From NCBI RefSeq assembly GCF_021531815.1, contig NZ_JADYUM010000005.1, positions 62,001 to 126,000 of the forward strand: DNA of 64,000 bases, read 5' to 3'. Both the position numbers and the translations under genes were made by a program. Below the pieces are notes generated by a model that was not told the DNA's origin, ran no database searches, and worked only from the letters and a program-made list of their open reading frames with translations. Below, piece after piece: positions 31,029 through 38,662 of the stretch (the stretch's first letter is position 1; every line of letters starts with the position of its first letter). The DNA is from Pseudoflavonifractor phocaeensis (GTDB taxonomy: Bacteria > Bacillota > Clostridia > Oscillospirales > Oscillospiraceae).

Positions 31029-33239
31029 TCATTTCTTATGTTGTTCCAGCATCTCCAGCAGCAGCCGCTCATTTTCCCGGGCATCCTGGGTCAACTGGGC
31101 GGACTTCTGACGCAGGCGGGCCAGCACATCGCCGTATTCGGCCATCATGGCATCGGCGCGGCGGATGGCCTCGTCCCCGTCAAAGGAATCCACGTATCCG
31201 GCGGCGGGCAGGTCCAGTTCCCGTAGGTAGCTGTCCACCTTGGGGTCGTAGACCAGGCCCATGGAGGGCACTGCCATCCGGGCGGCGAAAATGAGGGTGT
31301 GCAGCCGCATGGCCAGACACAGGCGGGCCTGACCCAAGACCGCCATCAGTTCCCGGGGGGTGCAGGGCTCGTCCAGCAGGAAGGAGGGCTCCTTCATAAA
31401 CTGCCGGACCTGCTGGGCGGCGGTCCGGTCCCGGCTGGGCTGCATCAGGAGGAACAGCACCTCCATGCCGTGGGTCCGGCGCAGGTGGTCGCACAGCCGG
31501 GCCAGTTCCCTGCAGAAGTGCTCTGTGTCCGGCCAGTCCCGGACGGAGACGGCCACAAAGGGCATACCGGGGGCAAGACCGGCGGCCTGAAGCAGTTCCC
31601 GGCCCCGGGCCTCGGGGGCGGGGGAGAGGTGGAACACCGGGTCGGCGGTGACGTAAAGGTCCGGGCGGTCCACCCCCATGTCGGCCAGCTCCCGGGCGGA
31701 GCTGTGGTCCCGGAGGGTGACCAGAGTGGCACGCTCCACCACTTTTTTGACCCTGCGGCGGTTGGCGGGACGGCGGACGGGGCCGATGCCGTTGGCATAG
31801 AGCATCACCGGTTTGCCCAGCCACTGGGCGCAGCGGATGACAGCCAGATAGTAGAGCAGGGAGCGGGTGGAGGTGGTGTCCTGGAGCAGACTGCCGCCGC
31901 CGGACAGCAGCGCGTCGCTGCGGCGCAGGGCGGAGAACACCTTCCACACCCGGAACCGGGGGATGGCGTCCATGCCGTACTGGGCATGGGTCAGTTCGGG
32001 GTCGTTGGACAGAACGGTGACGGCCACGTCGTCGCTGGCCTCGTGGATGGCCTGCTGGATGGACTCCAGAATGGCGTCGTCTCCGGCATTGGAGAAGCCG
32101 TAGTAGCCGCTCATCACCACCCGGTGGCGGCGGCGGCGCACCTGGTCGTAGACGGACAGGCAGTCGTCGGTCATGCGGTGGACGGAATAGTGCTGCTGGA
32201 CCACGCTTCGGCCATAGTTACCCAATTCCTTCCGGGTGTCTTGGGGGAGGGAGAGGGCGGCGGTGAGGTCGGAGAGCAGCTGCTCCTGGGTGGCGGTGGG
32301 GTCGGTGCGGCAGCAGAAGTTGGTGTCCACCGCCTTGTCCAGCAGCCCCGGGGTGAACAGGCCGGTGTGGCCCTGGGCCCCGGAGAGGACCACGGGCTTG
32401 CAGGCGGACATGGCCTCCAAGGCCGCCCGGGACACGCCCACAAACAGGTCGCAGGCGGCCACCAGCAGATTCACGTCGGTGCGGGGGCCGGTGAGGACCA
32501 GACAGTCCCGGCCCATGGCCTGATTGACCTCCCGGGCCCGGGTAGACAGTTCCTCGTAGACGGCGCCGCCGCCCACAATGAGGATGCGAATGCCGGGAAA
32601 GGCCCGGTCCAGGGCGGGGGCGTTCTCAATGAGCTGGCGGGCGGCCAGGGCGGTCTCCGCGTCCAGCCGGCTGACGTGGCCGATGACGGGGGCGTCCCCC
32701 AGCCCGAGCTCCCGGCGTACCGTCTCGCCGGAGACCTCCGGGGAGAACTTATCGGTGTCGATGCCGTTGATGGTGAGGGTGATGTGCTGGGGTGGGATCT
32801 GATACTGGTGGATCAGATAGTCCCGGATGTCCTCGGACACCGCCAGGGTACGGTCGCCCCAGTTGGACAGCAGGCGCAGGACGCCGCTGACCTGGTACAC
32901 CCCGTGGCAGGAGGTGACGAAGGGGAAGCCCATGGACCGCTGGAGCCGGCCGCAGAGAAACGCGGGAATGCGGGCGTGGGCGTGGACCACATCGGGCCTT
33001 TCTGTCCCGATCACCTCCCGCAGGACGGCTATGGACCGGCGCATGTCGGACAGGGAGCGCCGGTGCAGGGGAGCGCTGTAGTGGCGGATTCCGGCGGCGG
33101 TGATCTCGGGGACATAGACGCCCCCGTTGGACACCACCACCACCTGGTGGCCCCGCTTCTGGAGCTCTTTGGACAGCTCCACAATGTGGGTCTCCGCTCC
33201 GCCGATGTCCAGGCCCATGGTGGCCATTAAGATCTTCAT
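31029..33239 (-). CDS. csaB: Glycosyltransferase (GT4) fused to CsaB polysaccharide pyruvyl transferase
   Basis: A 736-residue two-domain protein. Residues 1-365 are a GT-B glycosyltransferase (MGLDIGGAETHIVELSKEL at the start; VSRAALEAMSACKPVVLSG in the donor site). Residues 372-700 are CsaB: SGYYGFSNAGDDAILESI, then LSGGGSLLQDTTSTRSLLYYL and LCLAMRLHTLIFAARMAVPS. A short coiled tail follows. CsaB moves pyruvate from PEP onto secondary cell-wall polymer; the ketal is what SLH domains bind. Three SLH proteins occur in this window. Usually csaB is separate; the fusion may place glycosyl addition and pyruvylation on one protein. Last gene of the operon. Confidence 0.9.
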   Translation of the reverse strand: MKILMATMGLDIGGAETHIVELSKELQKRGHQVVVVSNGGVYVPEITAAGIRHYSAPLHRRSLSDMRRSIAVLREVIGTERPDVVHAHARIPAFLCGRLQRSMGFPFVTSCHGVYQVSGVLRLLSNWGDRTLAVSEDIRDYLIHQYQIPPQHITLTINGIDTDKFSPEVSGETVRRELGLGDAPVIGHVSRLDAETALAARQLIENAPALDRAFPGIRILIVGGGAVYEELSTRAREVNQAMGRDCLVLTGPRTDVNLLVAACDLFVGVSRAALEAMSACKPVVLSGAQGHTGLFTPGLLDKAVDTNFCCRTDPTATQEQLLSDLTAALSLPQDTRKELGNYGRSVVQQHYSVHRMTDDCLSVYDQVRRRRHRVVMSGYYGFSNAGDDAILESIQQAIHEASDDVAVTVLSNDPELTHAQYGMDAIPRFRVWKVFSALRRSDALLSGGGSLLQDTTSTRSLLYYLAVIRCAQWLGKPVMLYANGIGPVRRPANRRRVKKVVERATLVTLRDHSSARELADMGVDRPDLYVTADPVFHLSPAPEARGRELLQAAGLAPGMPFVAVSVRDWPDTEHFCRELARLCDHLRRTHGMEVLFLLMQPSRDRTAAQQVRQFMKEPSFLLDEPCTPRELMAVLGQARLCLAMRLHTLIFAARMAVPSMGLVYDPKVDSYLRELDLPAAGYVDSFDGDEAIRRADAMMAEYGDVLARLRQKSAQLTQDARENERLLLEMLEQHKK

Positions 33240-33261
33240 GAAAGCCGCTCCTTACTGTGGT

Positions 33262-33762
33262 TTAGGGGAGTTGGATATTGGAGATGCTGCCGACAAATTG
33301 GACGTATTTGGTGCAGAAGGTCCGGGCGGAGTTGACCCCCAGGTCGTAGATCCGATTCAGAAGGACCCGCCCGTCGCTGACGATGCCCTCCCCCTGGACG
33401 GTCAGGAGCAGGTTGGAGCTGTCCTCGGCGGGGACCATGTCTACAGTGCCGTCGATGAACTCCGCGATGCGGGAGCTGGGCAGCACCTCGACGGACACGA
33501 TGGTGCCCAGGGCGCCGCCGCTGTTGCGGTCCTTTTCATACAGCAGGTCGCCCTCCTGAATGGCGTCGCCCACGTAGTTCCGGGTGCCGCTGACCAGGAT
33601 CTGGTAGGTGATGGGGACGTTGGTCACGCTGGTGCTGGTGTGGGACAGGTGGTTGTTTTTCATGTTGAGGGCGGCGGCCAGTACCAGGACCACGGCCACC
33701 ACCAGTACGTCGATAACGCTGACCTTGCCGAAAAGACGGCCGTTCCGGTCGATGATCTTCAT
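33262..33762 (-). CDS. DUF4330 protein, copy B
   Basis: A 166-residue protein with one membrane helix (SVIDVLVVAVVLVLAAAL, residues 14-32) and an outside beta-rich domain of about 130 residues. DGDxxx-like starts GRNYVGDAIQEGDLLYEKD and DGRVLLNRIYDLGVNSAR mark DUF4330. Its ATG overlaps the end of copy A by 4 bp. Function unknown; place in a polymer operon suggests a part in export or ligation of a wall polymer. Confidence 0.8.
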   Translation of the reverse strand: MKIIDRNGRLFGKVSVIDVLVVAVVLVLAAALNMKNNHLSHTSTSVTNVPITYQILVSGTRNYVGDAIQEGDLLYEKDRNSGGALGTIVSVEVLPSSRIAEFIDGTVDMVPAEDSSNLLLTVQGEGIVSDGRVLLNRIYDLGVNSARTFCTKYVQFVGSISNIQLP

Positions 33763-34265
33763 TTCAGACCCTCCCGTTCGATGGAGATGATGGGGCCGCT
33801 GGCCATATAGCCCTCGCCCCGGATATAGGCCACGGCGCCTACCCGCAGGTCGTAGCCGCCGCCCACGGTGATGGCCTCGTCGCTGGTGGTGCAGGGGGAT
33901 TCCACGGTGACCAGAATATCCTCGTAGCCGGGGATCTCGGCCAGCACATACTGGCGGCTCTGGTGGTCCAGCTGGAGGGACTGGGCTGGGATGACCTGGG
34001 CGGAGACTACGGTGCCCAGCTCATAGTTTTTGATGTTGTCCACCAGCTTGTCTCCCGGCTCGATCAGGGCGCTGGTCCCCTCGAACCACTTCTGGAAGCG
34101 GACGGTGTACCGGACGGTGGCGGTGTTGACGGTCTCGCCCTCCGCGGGGGCGGCGGGCTTCATGGCGCTCCACAGCAGGAAGGCGCCCACCGCCAGGGCC
34201 AGTACCAGGACGATGCCGTCAAACAGGTTCAGGCGCAGGCGGAATTTCGGTGTGTTCTGTTCCAT
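33759..34265 (-). CDS. DUF4330 protein, copy A
   Basis: A 168-residue relative of the next gene: short basic N-terminus (PKFRLRLNLFDGIVLVL), one helix to residue 33, then a beta-rich domain with LIEPGDKLVDNIKNYELGTV and VGGGYDLRVGAVAYIRGEG. It directly follows the GT4 gene (stop and start abut). The pair may form a heteromer in the membrane; that is inference from adjacency. Confidence 0.78.
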   Translation of the reverse strand: MEQNTPKFRLRLNLFDGIVLVLALAVGAFLLWSAMKPAAPAEGETVNTATVRYTVRFQKWFEGTSALIEPGDKLVDNIKNYELGTVVSAQVIPAQSLQLDHQSRQYVLAEIPGYEDILVTVESPCTTSDEAITVGGGYDLRVGAVAYIRGEGYMASGPIISIEREGLK

Positions 34266-35387
34266 TTATTTTGCTCCTTTCAGGATGTTCCGGTAGATCT
34301 GCTCCGTGTTTCGGGCGAAGACCTGGCCGGTGAACTGTGTCTCAAACCGCTCCAGGGCCTTCTGTCCCATGGCGGCGCGCTTTTCGGGCCGGTCGATCAG
34401 GCCGGCCATGGCTTCGGCCAGAGCCTCGCTGTTCCGGCTGGGGAAGACCAGGCCGTTTTCCCCGTGGCTGACCACCCAGGGATTGCCGCCGTAGTCGCTG
34501 ACCACGGAGGGAAGGCCCAGGCTCATCCCCTCCAGCAGGGCCATGCTGGTGGCCTCGGTACCGTAGGAGGCGTTGAGCTGGACGTCCAGGATGTTGAGCA
34601 GGGCGGCCACGTCAGACCGGAAGCCCAGCATCTGGACCACATCCTCCACCCCCATCTCCACCACGGCCCGCCGGACCTCCTCCTCGAAGGTGCCGGTGCC
34701 GGCAATCAGAATGCGGAAGTTGGAGTACCCCCGGTCCTTCAGTAGCTTGGCGGCGTGGACCAGGTAGAGGTGGCCTTTGTAGTCCTCCAGCCGGGCCAGG
34801 ATGCCGAAAACGCAGGCGCCGGCGGGGATGTCCAGCTCTCCGCGGAGGGCGGCCTGCCCCTCCGGGGAGGTCCGGGGCACCGGGGCCACCCCGTTCATCA
34901 CCACGGTGATCTTTTTGGGGGAGATGCCCGCTTCGGTGAGGTTGTCCCGGGTGGCGGGGCTGACGGCGATGATGTGGTCGGCGTAGTGCTCGTTGAGCAG
35001 CTTGTTGACCCACCGGCCCGGGGGATATTTCAGCTTGGCGGGGACGGGAAAGGCGGAGTGGCGGCTGTACACCACCGGCACATGGCACCGCTTGGCGGCC
35101 ACCCGGCCGGAGAGGGCACCGTGGGTGTGGACCAGGTCGGGCTTCACCCGGCGGATCAGGTCCTCCAGGGCCTTCACATCCTCCTTGGCGTAGGAGCGGT
35201 CGGCCATGCCGTCCACCTCACAGACCTGGGCCCCCGCCTCCTCCAGAGAGGGCTTGAGCAGGGAGCCCCGGGGCACGGCCACCAGGGTCTCGAAGGCGTC
35301 CCGGTCGGCGTAGCGCAGGTAGTTCAAAATGACCCGGCCCGCGCCGCCGATGTTGGTGTCGCTGATGACGTTGAGCACGCGGATCAT
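34266..35387 (-). CDS. Glycosyltransferase, GT4 family
   Basis: A 373-residue GT-B enzyme. SDTNIGGAGRVILNYLRYAD is the acceptor-side loop; RHSAFPVPAKLKYPPGRWVNKLL and INLSPATRDNLTEAG-like segment (IIAVSPATRDNLTEAGI) precede the donor domain, which includes NASYGTEATSMALLEGMSLGLPSVVSD, the ExxxxxxxE region. It would add a nucleotide-sugar-derived residue to a growing lipid-linked polymer at the inner membrane face. Overlaps the O-antigen-ligase gene by 4 bp. Confidence 0.9.
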   Translation of the reverse strand: MIRVLNVISDTNIGGAGRVILNYLRYADRDAFETLVAVPRGSLLKPSLEEAGAQVCEVDGMADRSYAKEDVKALEDLIRRVKPDLVHTHGALSGRVAAKRCHVPVVYSRHSAFPVPAKLKYPPGRWVNKLLNEHYADHIIAVSPATRDNLTEAGISPKKITVVMNGVAPVPRTSPEGQAALRGELDIPAGACVFGILARLEDYKGHLYLVHAAKLLKDRGYSNFRILIAGTGTFEEEVRRAVVEMGVEDVVQMLGFRSDVAALLNILDVQLNASYGTEATSMALLEGMSLGLPSVVSDYGGNPWVVSHGENGLVFPSRNSEALAEAMAGLIDRPEKRAAMGQKALERFETQFTGQVFARNTEQIYRNILKGAK

Positions 35388-36844
35388 ACCAGCAGCCTCC
35401 CTTCGGGCAGGGAGCTGCGCCGGGCGGAAGCGGCCCCCAGGGCCAGATAGGCCCAGAACAGGAACATGACCCGGTAATTATAGAAGGAGTAGTCCGTCAT
35501 GGCCTGGACCAGGAAGCCGCACACCCCGGCGGTGAAGGCGATCTGGAGCAGGCGGCTGGTCCAGGACTTCTCCTTGGACAGGGCGGAGCACAGCATGCGG
35601 AAATAGACGAACAGGAGCAGCAGGAACACGGCCAGGGCGGCGATGCCTGCGTCGCAGACGATCTGCAGAAACAGGTTGTGGGAGTGGGGGGCCTCGATGG
35701 CGTTGTAGCTGTAGGCGGGGTAGACCATGTTGAAGGCCGCGTCCCCAGGGCCGATGCCGCACAGCCAGTAGTCCTTCAGCATGGCCAGCACGCCCATCCA
35801 GATATAGACCCGGTAGGAGGTAGAGTTGTCCCCCAGGTTGCCGATGCTGGTGAACCGGGAGATGACAGTGTCGGGGAGAACAAAGTACAAAGCGATCAGT
35901 GCGAAGGGGGCCAGCAGGATGAGCCTGGGGTTGAGCAGCACCATGAATACCGCTCCGGCGAAGAGCAGGCCCAGCCACGCCCCCCGGGAGAAGGTGAGGA
36001 TCATGCACACGCACATGACACCGCAGCAGCCAAAGTAGAAGATCCGCTGCCCCCAGGTCTTGGAGGACAGCAGCTTGGCCCCGCCCAGGGGGATGGCCAG
36101 AATCAGGTACTGTCCCAGCATGTTGGGGTTGTCCAGGGTGGAGGGCACCCGGAAGCTGATGGAGGAGAACATGTCGCTGTCCACCCAGGCCGCCGACTGG
36201 TAGCCCCAGCCAAAGAGGTACTGGAGGATGCCGTAGAAGGACACCAGGGCGGCCGCCAGCACCATGAGGGCCACCAGGGTGTCCAGCTGCTTTTGCCCGG
36301 TGACGGCGTTGTAGAGCACCACGGCGAAGAGGATGAAGCCCACGGAGAGCAGTCCGGGCTGGAGGCTCCCCCGCAGGTTGACGGAGAACAGGGTGCCCGC
36401 CAGATAGACGGCGGCGTAGAGGATGATATAGCGGTTGATGGGGGCCCAGGCCAGTTCCCGGTTCCGATCCCGGACTAGGTTGAGCAGGAGGGAGGCGTAC
36501 CCGATGAGGGCCAGCCCCAGTACCACCAGGGAGGGACGGAATTTGCACAGGGCCGGCGCCAGAACCACCGGAATGGCGCACCACACCCAGGTCTGGGTGA
36601 AGACGCTGCCGGCGAAAAGCTTATCCAGCCGGAGCAGCTCATACAGCCGGCACAGGGCCCGGCGTACCAGGGACCACAGCTTGAAAAAGACGCTGCTCTC
36701 CGAGGCGGCTCTGCCCCACCCGGCGGGGTGGAGGAACCACTGGATCACGCCGCTGCTGTTCCACTGGCGGCCAAACCAGAGGCACAGGGCGTTCAGCCAG
36801 CGCCACAGAAGGCTGCCGTCCAATATATTTTTTACTTGTTCCAT
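35384..36844 (-). CDS. O-antigen ligase / polymerase family membrane protein
   Basis: A 486-residue protein with a 90-residue cytoplasmic start and about eleven helices. ILTFSRGAWLGLLFAGAVF and GIGPGDAAFNMVYPAYSYNAIEAPHSHNLFLQI (in two parts) are the Wzy_C/ O-antigen ligase signature with the conserved His in the large outer loop. Such proteins join lipid-carried glycans to an acceptor or to each other. In this operon it probably polymerises or attaches the secondary cell-wall polymer. Lies 3 bp downstream of murJ. Confidence 0.85.
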   Translation of the reverse strand: MEQVKNILDGSLLWRWLNALCLWFGRQWNSSGVIQWFLHPAGWGRAASESSVFFKLWSLVRRALCRLYELLRLDKLFAGSVFTQTWVWCAIPVVLAPALCKFRPSLVVLGLALIGYASLLLNLVRDRNRELAWAPINRYIILYAAVYLAGTLFSVNLRGSLQPGLLSVGFILFAVVLYNAVTGQKQLDTLVALMVLAAALVSFYGILQYLFGWGYQSAAWVDSDMFSSISFRVPSTLDNPNMLGQYLILAIPLGGAKLLSSKTWGQRIFYFGCCGVMCVCMILTFSRGAWLGLLFAGAVFMVLLNPRLILLAPFALIALYFVLPDTVISRFTSIGNLGDNSTSYRVYIWMGVLAMLKDYWLCGIGPGDAAFNMVYPAYSYNAIEAPHSHNLFLQIVCDAGIAALAVFLLLLFVYFRMLCSALSKEKSWTSRLLQIAFTAGVCGFLVQAMTDYSFYNYRVMFLFWAYLALGAASARRSSLPEGRLLV

Positions 36845-36847
36845 AGC

Positions 36848-38410
36848 TCAGCCTCGCTTCCGCAGTTGTTTGAGTAAGTTGACAGACAATTTGGCCTCCT
36901 GAAGCCCGAAGACCAGGGCCAGCAGGAAGTAGACCGCCACCCCAGCCAGGGCGCACAGCCCCAGGCTGACCAGCTCCCCCAGCTTGCCGCCGGGGAGAAG
37001 GGGGGACAGGCCCTTCAGGGCCAGCCAGGCGCAGACGCCGGTGGCAGCGGCCGCTGCCGTCATTTTCACCAGGTCCAGCACCATGTCCCGGTCCAGGACT
37101 CCCAGGCCCTTCCGCTCCATGGGGAGCAGGAGGAGGAGAGCGTACACCGTGGAGGACACCGCCGAGGAGAAGGCCAGTCCGGCAACCCCGAAGGGGCCGG
37201 TGAGCGCCGCGCACAGGACGATGTTGACCACGATGGACACGGCCCCGGCCACCAGGGGCACCCGCCCATTCTGCTGGGCGAAGTAGGCCCGACTGAGGAT
37301 GTTTTGCAGGGCGTAGCCCGTCATCCCTAGGGACAGCCACACCAGGGCGGTGGAGGTGATGCCGGTGGCGAAATCACCGAACTCCTGCCCGCCGTATATA
37401 AAGGAGATCAGGGGCCGGGCCACCGCCATCAGACCCGCCGACATGGGCAGGACAAAGAACAGGCTGCTGTGGATGGTCTGTCGGATGGTGTCCCGGAAAG
37501 CGTTCTGCTGTCCGCCGGCGGTGAGCCGGGACAGCCGGGGAAAGATCACGTTGGTGATGGAGAGAATAAAGGTGCCCGCGATCACGGTGTAGAGGTTGTT
37601 GGAGTACTCCAGAGCGGACACCCCGGCCCCCTCGTACAGCCGGGAGCCGAACCGGGAGTTGATGGCCAGATTGATGGGCTGCACCCAGGTGGACACCATC
37701 ACCGGGCCCATGAGGGCAAAGACCTTTTTCATGCCCTCGGACCGGAAGTTGGGGTCGGGCCGGAAGCGGTAGCACAGCCGCCCCAGGGGCGGGACCTGAA
37801 TGACTCCCTGAAGCAGCCAGCCCAGCAGGTAGGCCAGGGCCAGGCCGTAGATGCCCAGCTTGGCGTCCAGCAGGAGAAAATAGAGGATGATGACCAGATT
37901 GGACACCGTGGACATGAGGGCGGGGGCGGTGAAATGGTCCTGGGCCTGGAGCACGCCCACCAGGGAGAAGGCGATGCCAGAGAACAGGACCGTAGGGAAC
38001 ATAACACGGGTCAGGGATGAAGCCAGGGCGGTGGTCTGGGGGTCGGCGTAGTCGGCGAAAACGGCCACCAGCGCCTGGGGGAAGGCCATGCCCAGCAGGG
38101 TGAGGGCTGCCGTCAGCAGGGCCATGACGGTGATGAAATTACCCGCGAAGCGGAACGCCTCTTTTTTTCCCTCCTTCTCCAGATACTCGCTGAAGACGGG
38201 GATGAAGCAGGCGGCAATGGCCGAGGCGAAGACCGCGTCAAAAAAGACGCGGGGGATCCGGCTGGCGGTAAAAAAGGCGTTGGCCTCCATGCCCACGCTG
38301 TAATGGACGGCCAGCAGCCGGTCCCGGTAAAGGCCCAATACTTTACCGATCAGAGTGACGACCATCACCATGCTGATGGTTTTGGTCGCGTTGTTCTGCC
38401 GTTCTTCCAC
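36848..38410 (-). CDS. murJ: MurJ-family lipid flippase
   Basis: A 520-residue MOP-superfamily protein with about fourteen helices. GKVLGLYRDRLLAVHYSVGMEANAFFTASRIP and FFDAVFASAIAACFIPVFSEYLE (each quoted loosely) are MurJ marks; the RxxR-type Arg residues in helix 1 and the central Asp are present. It flips lipid II or a related undecaprenyl-linked precursor. Because it heads a polymer operon, it may serve the wall polymer and not peptidoglycan. GTG at 38410 follows GGAGG by 7 nt and is preferred to the TTG at 38428. Transcribed from 38472-38500. Confidence 0.87.
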   Translation of the reverse strand: MEERQNNATKTISMVMVVTLIGKVLGLYRDRLLAVHYSVGMEANAFFTASRIPRVFFDAVFASAIAACFIPVFSEYLEKEGKKEAFRFAGNFITVMALLTAALTLLGMAFPQALVAVFADYADPQTTALASSLTRVMFPTVLFSGIAFSLVGVLQAQDHFTAPALMSTVSNLVIILYFLLLDAKLGIYGLALAYLLGWLLQGVIQVPPLGRLCYRFRPDPNFRSEGMKKVFALMGPVMVSTWVQPINLAINSRFGSRLYEGAGVSALEYSNNLYTVIAGTFILSITNVIFPRLSRLTAGGQQNAFRDTIRQTIHSSLFFVLPMSAGLMAVARPLISFIYGGQEFGDFATGITSTALVWLSLGMTGYALQNILSRAYFAQQNGRVPLVAGAVSIVVNIVLCAALTGPFGVAGLAFSSAVSSTVYALLLLLPMERKGLGVLDRDMVLDLVKMTAAAAATGVCAWLALKGLSPLLPGGKLGELVSLGLCALAGVAVYFLLALVFGLQEAKLSVNLLKQLRKRG

Positions 38411-38471
38411 GGCGGTTCCTCCTTGCAATAACGTGTGGCGTGATGGGATAAAAAGCCATCATAAGCATCTC

Positions 38472-38500
38472 ATTGTACACCAAGATCAACCTTTTTTCAA
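38472..38500 (-). promoter_or_regulatory. Promoter of the cell-wall polymer operon
   Basis: TTGAAA (38495-38500) and TACAAT (38472-38477) on the minus strand with a 17-bp spacer. Six genes down to 31029 follow with overlaps or gaps of at most 22 bp. Confidence 0.75.
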
Positions 38501-38591
38501 CCTCTCCCCGCACCGTTCACAGCTTATTCACAGTTGACCGGGCGGTCCGGTTATTTCCAGGGGCTTTTCCCGGCATTCTCCCTTTTTGCCA

Positions 38592-38620
38592 TTGCAACCC
38601 CAGGGAGGACCTGATATAAT
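38592..38620 (+). promoter_or_regulatory. Promoter of the SLH phosphodiester glycosidase gene
   Basis: TTGCAA (38592-38597) and TATAAT (38615-38620) with a 17-bp spacer, 43 bp before the ATG, diverging from the polymer operon. Confidence 0.8.
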
Positions 38621-38662
38621 GTAGGGCGTTCCTCAGGTTTACATATTGCAAAAGGAGTACCC

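Noticed and set aside
31299-33230. A 643-codon plus-strand frame
   Set aside because: Antisense of the glycosyltransferase-CsaB gene; composition is typical of a shadow frame.
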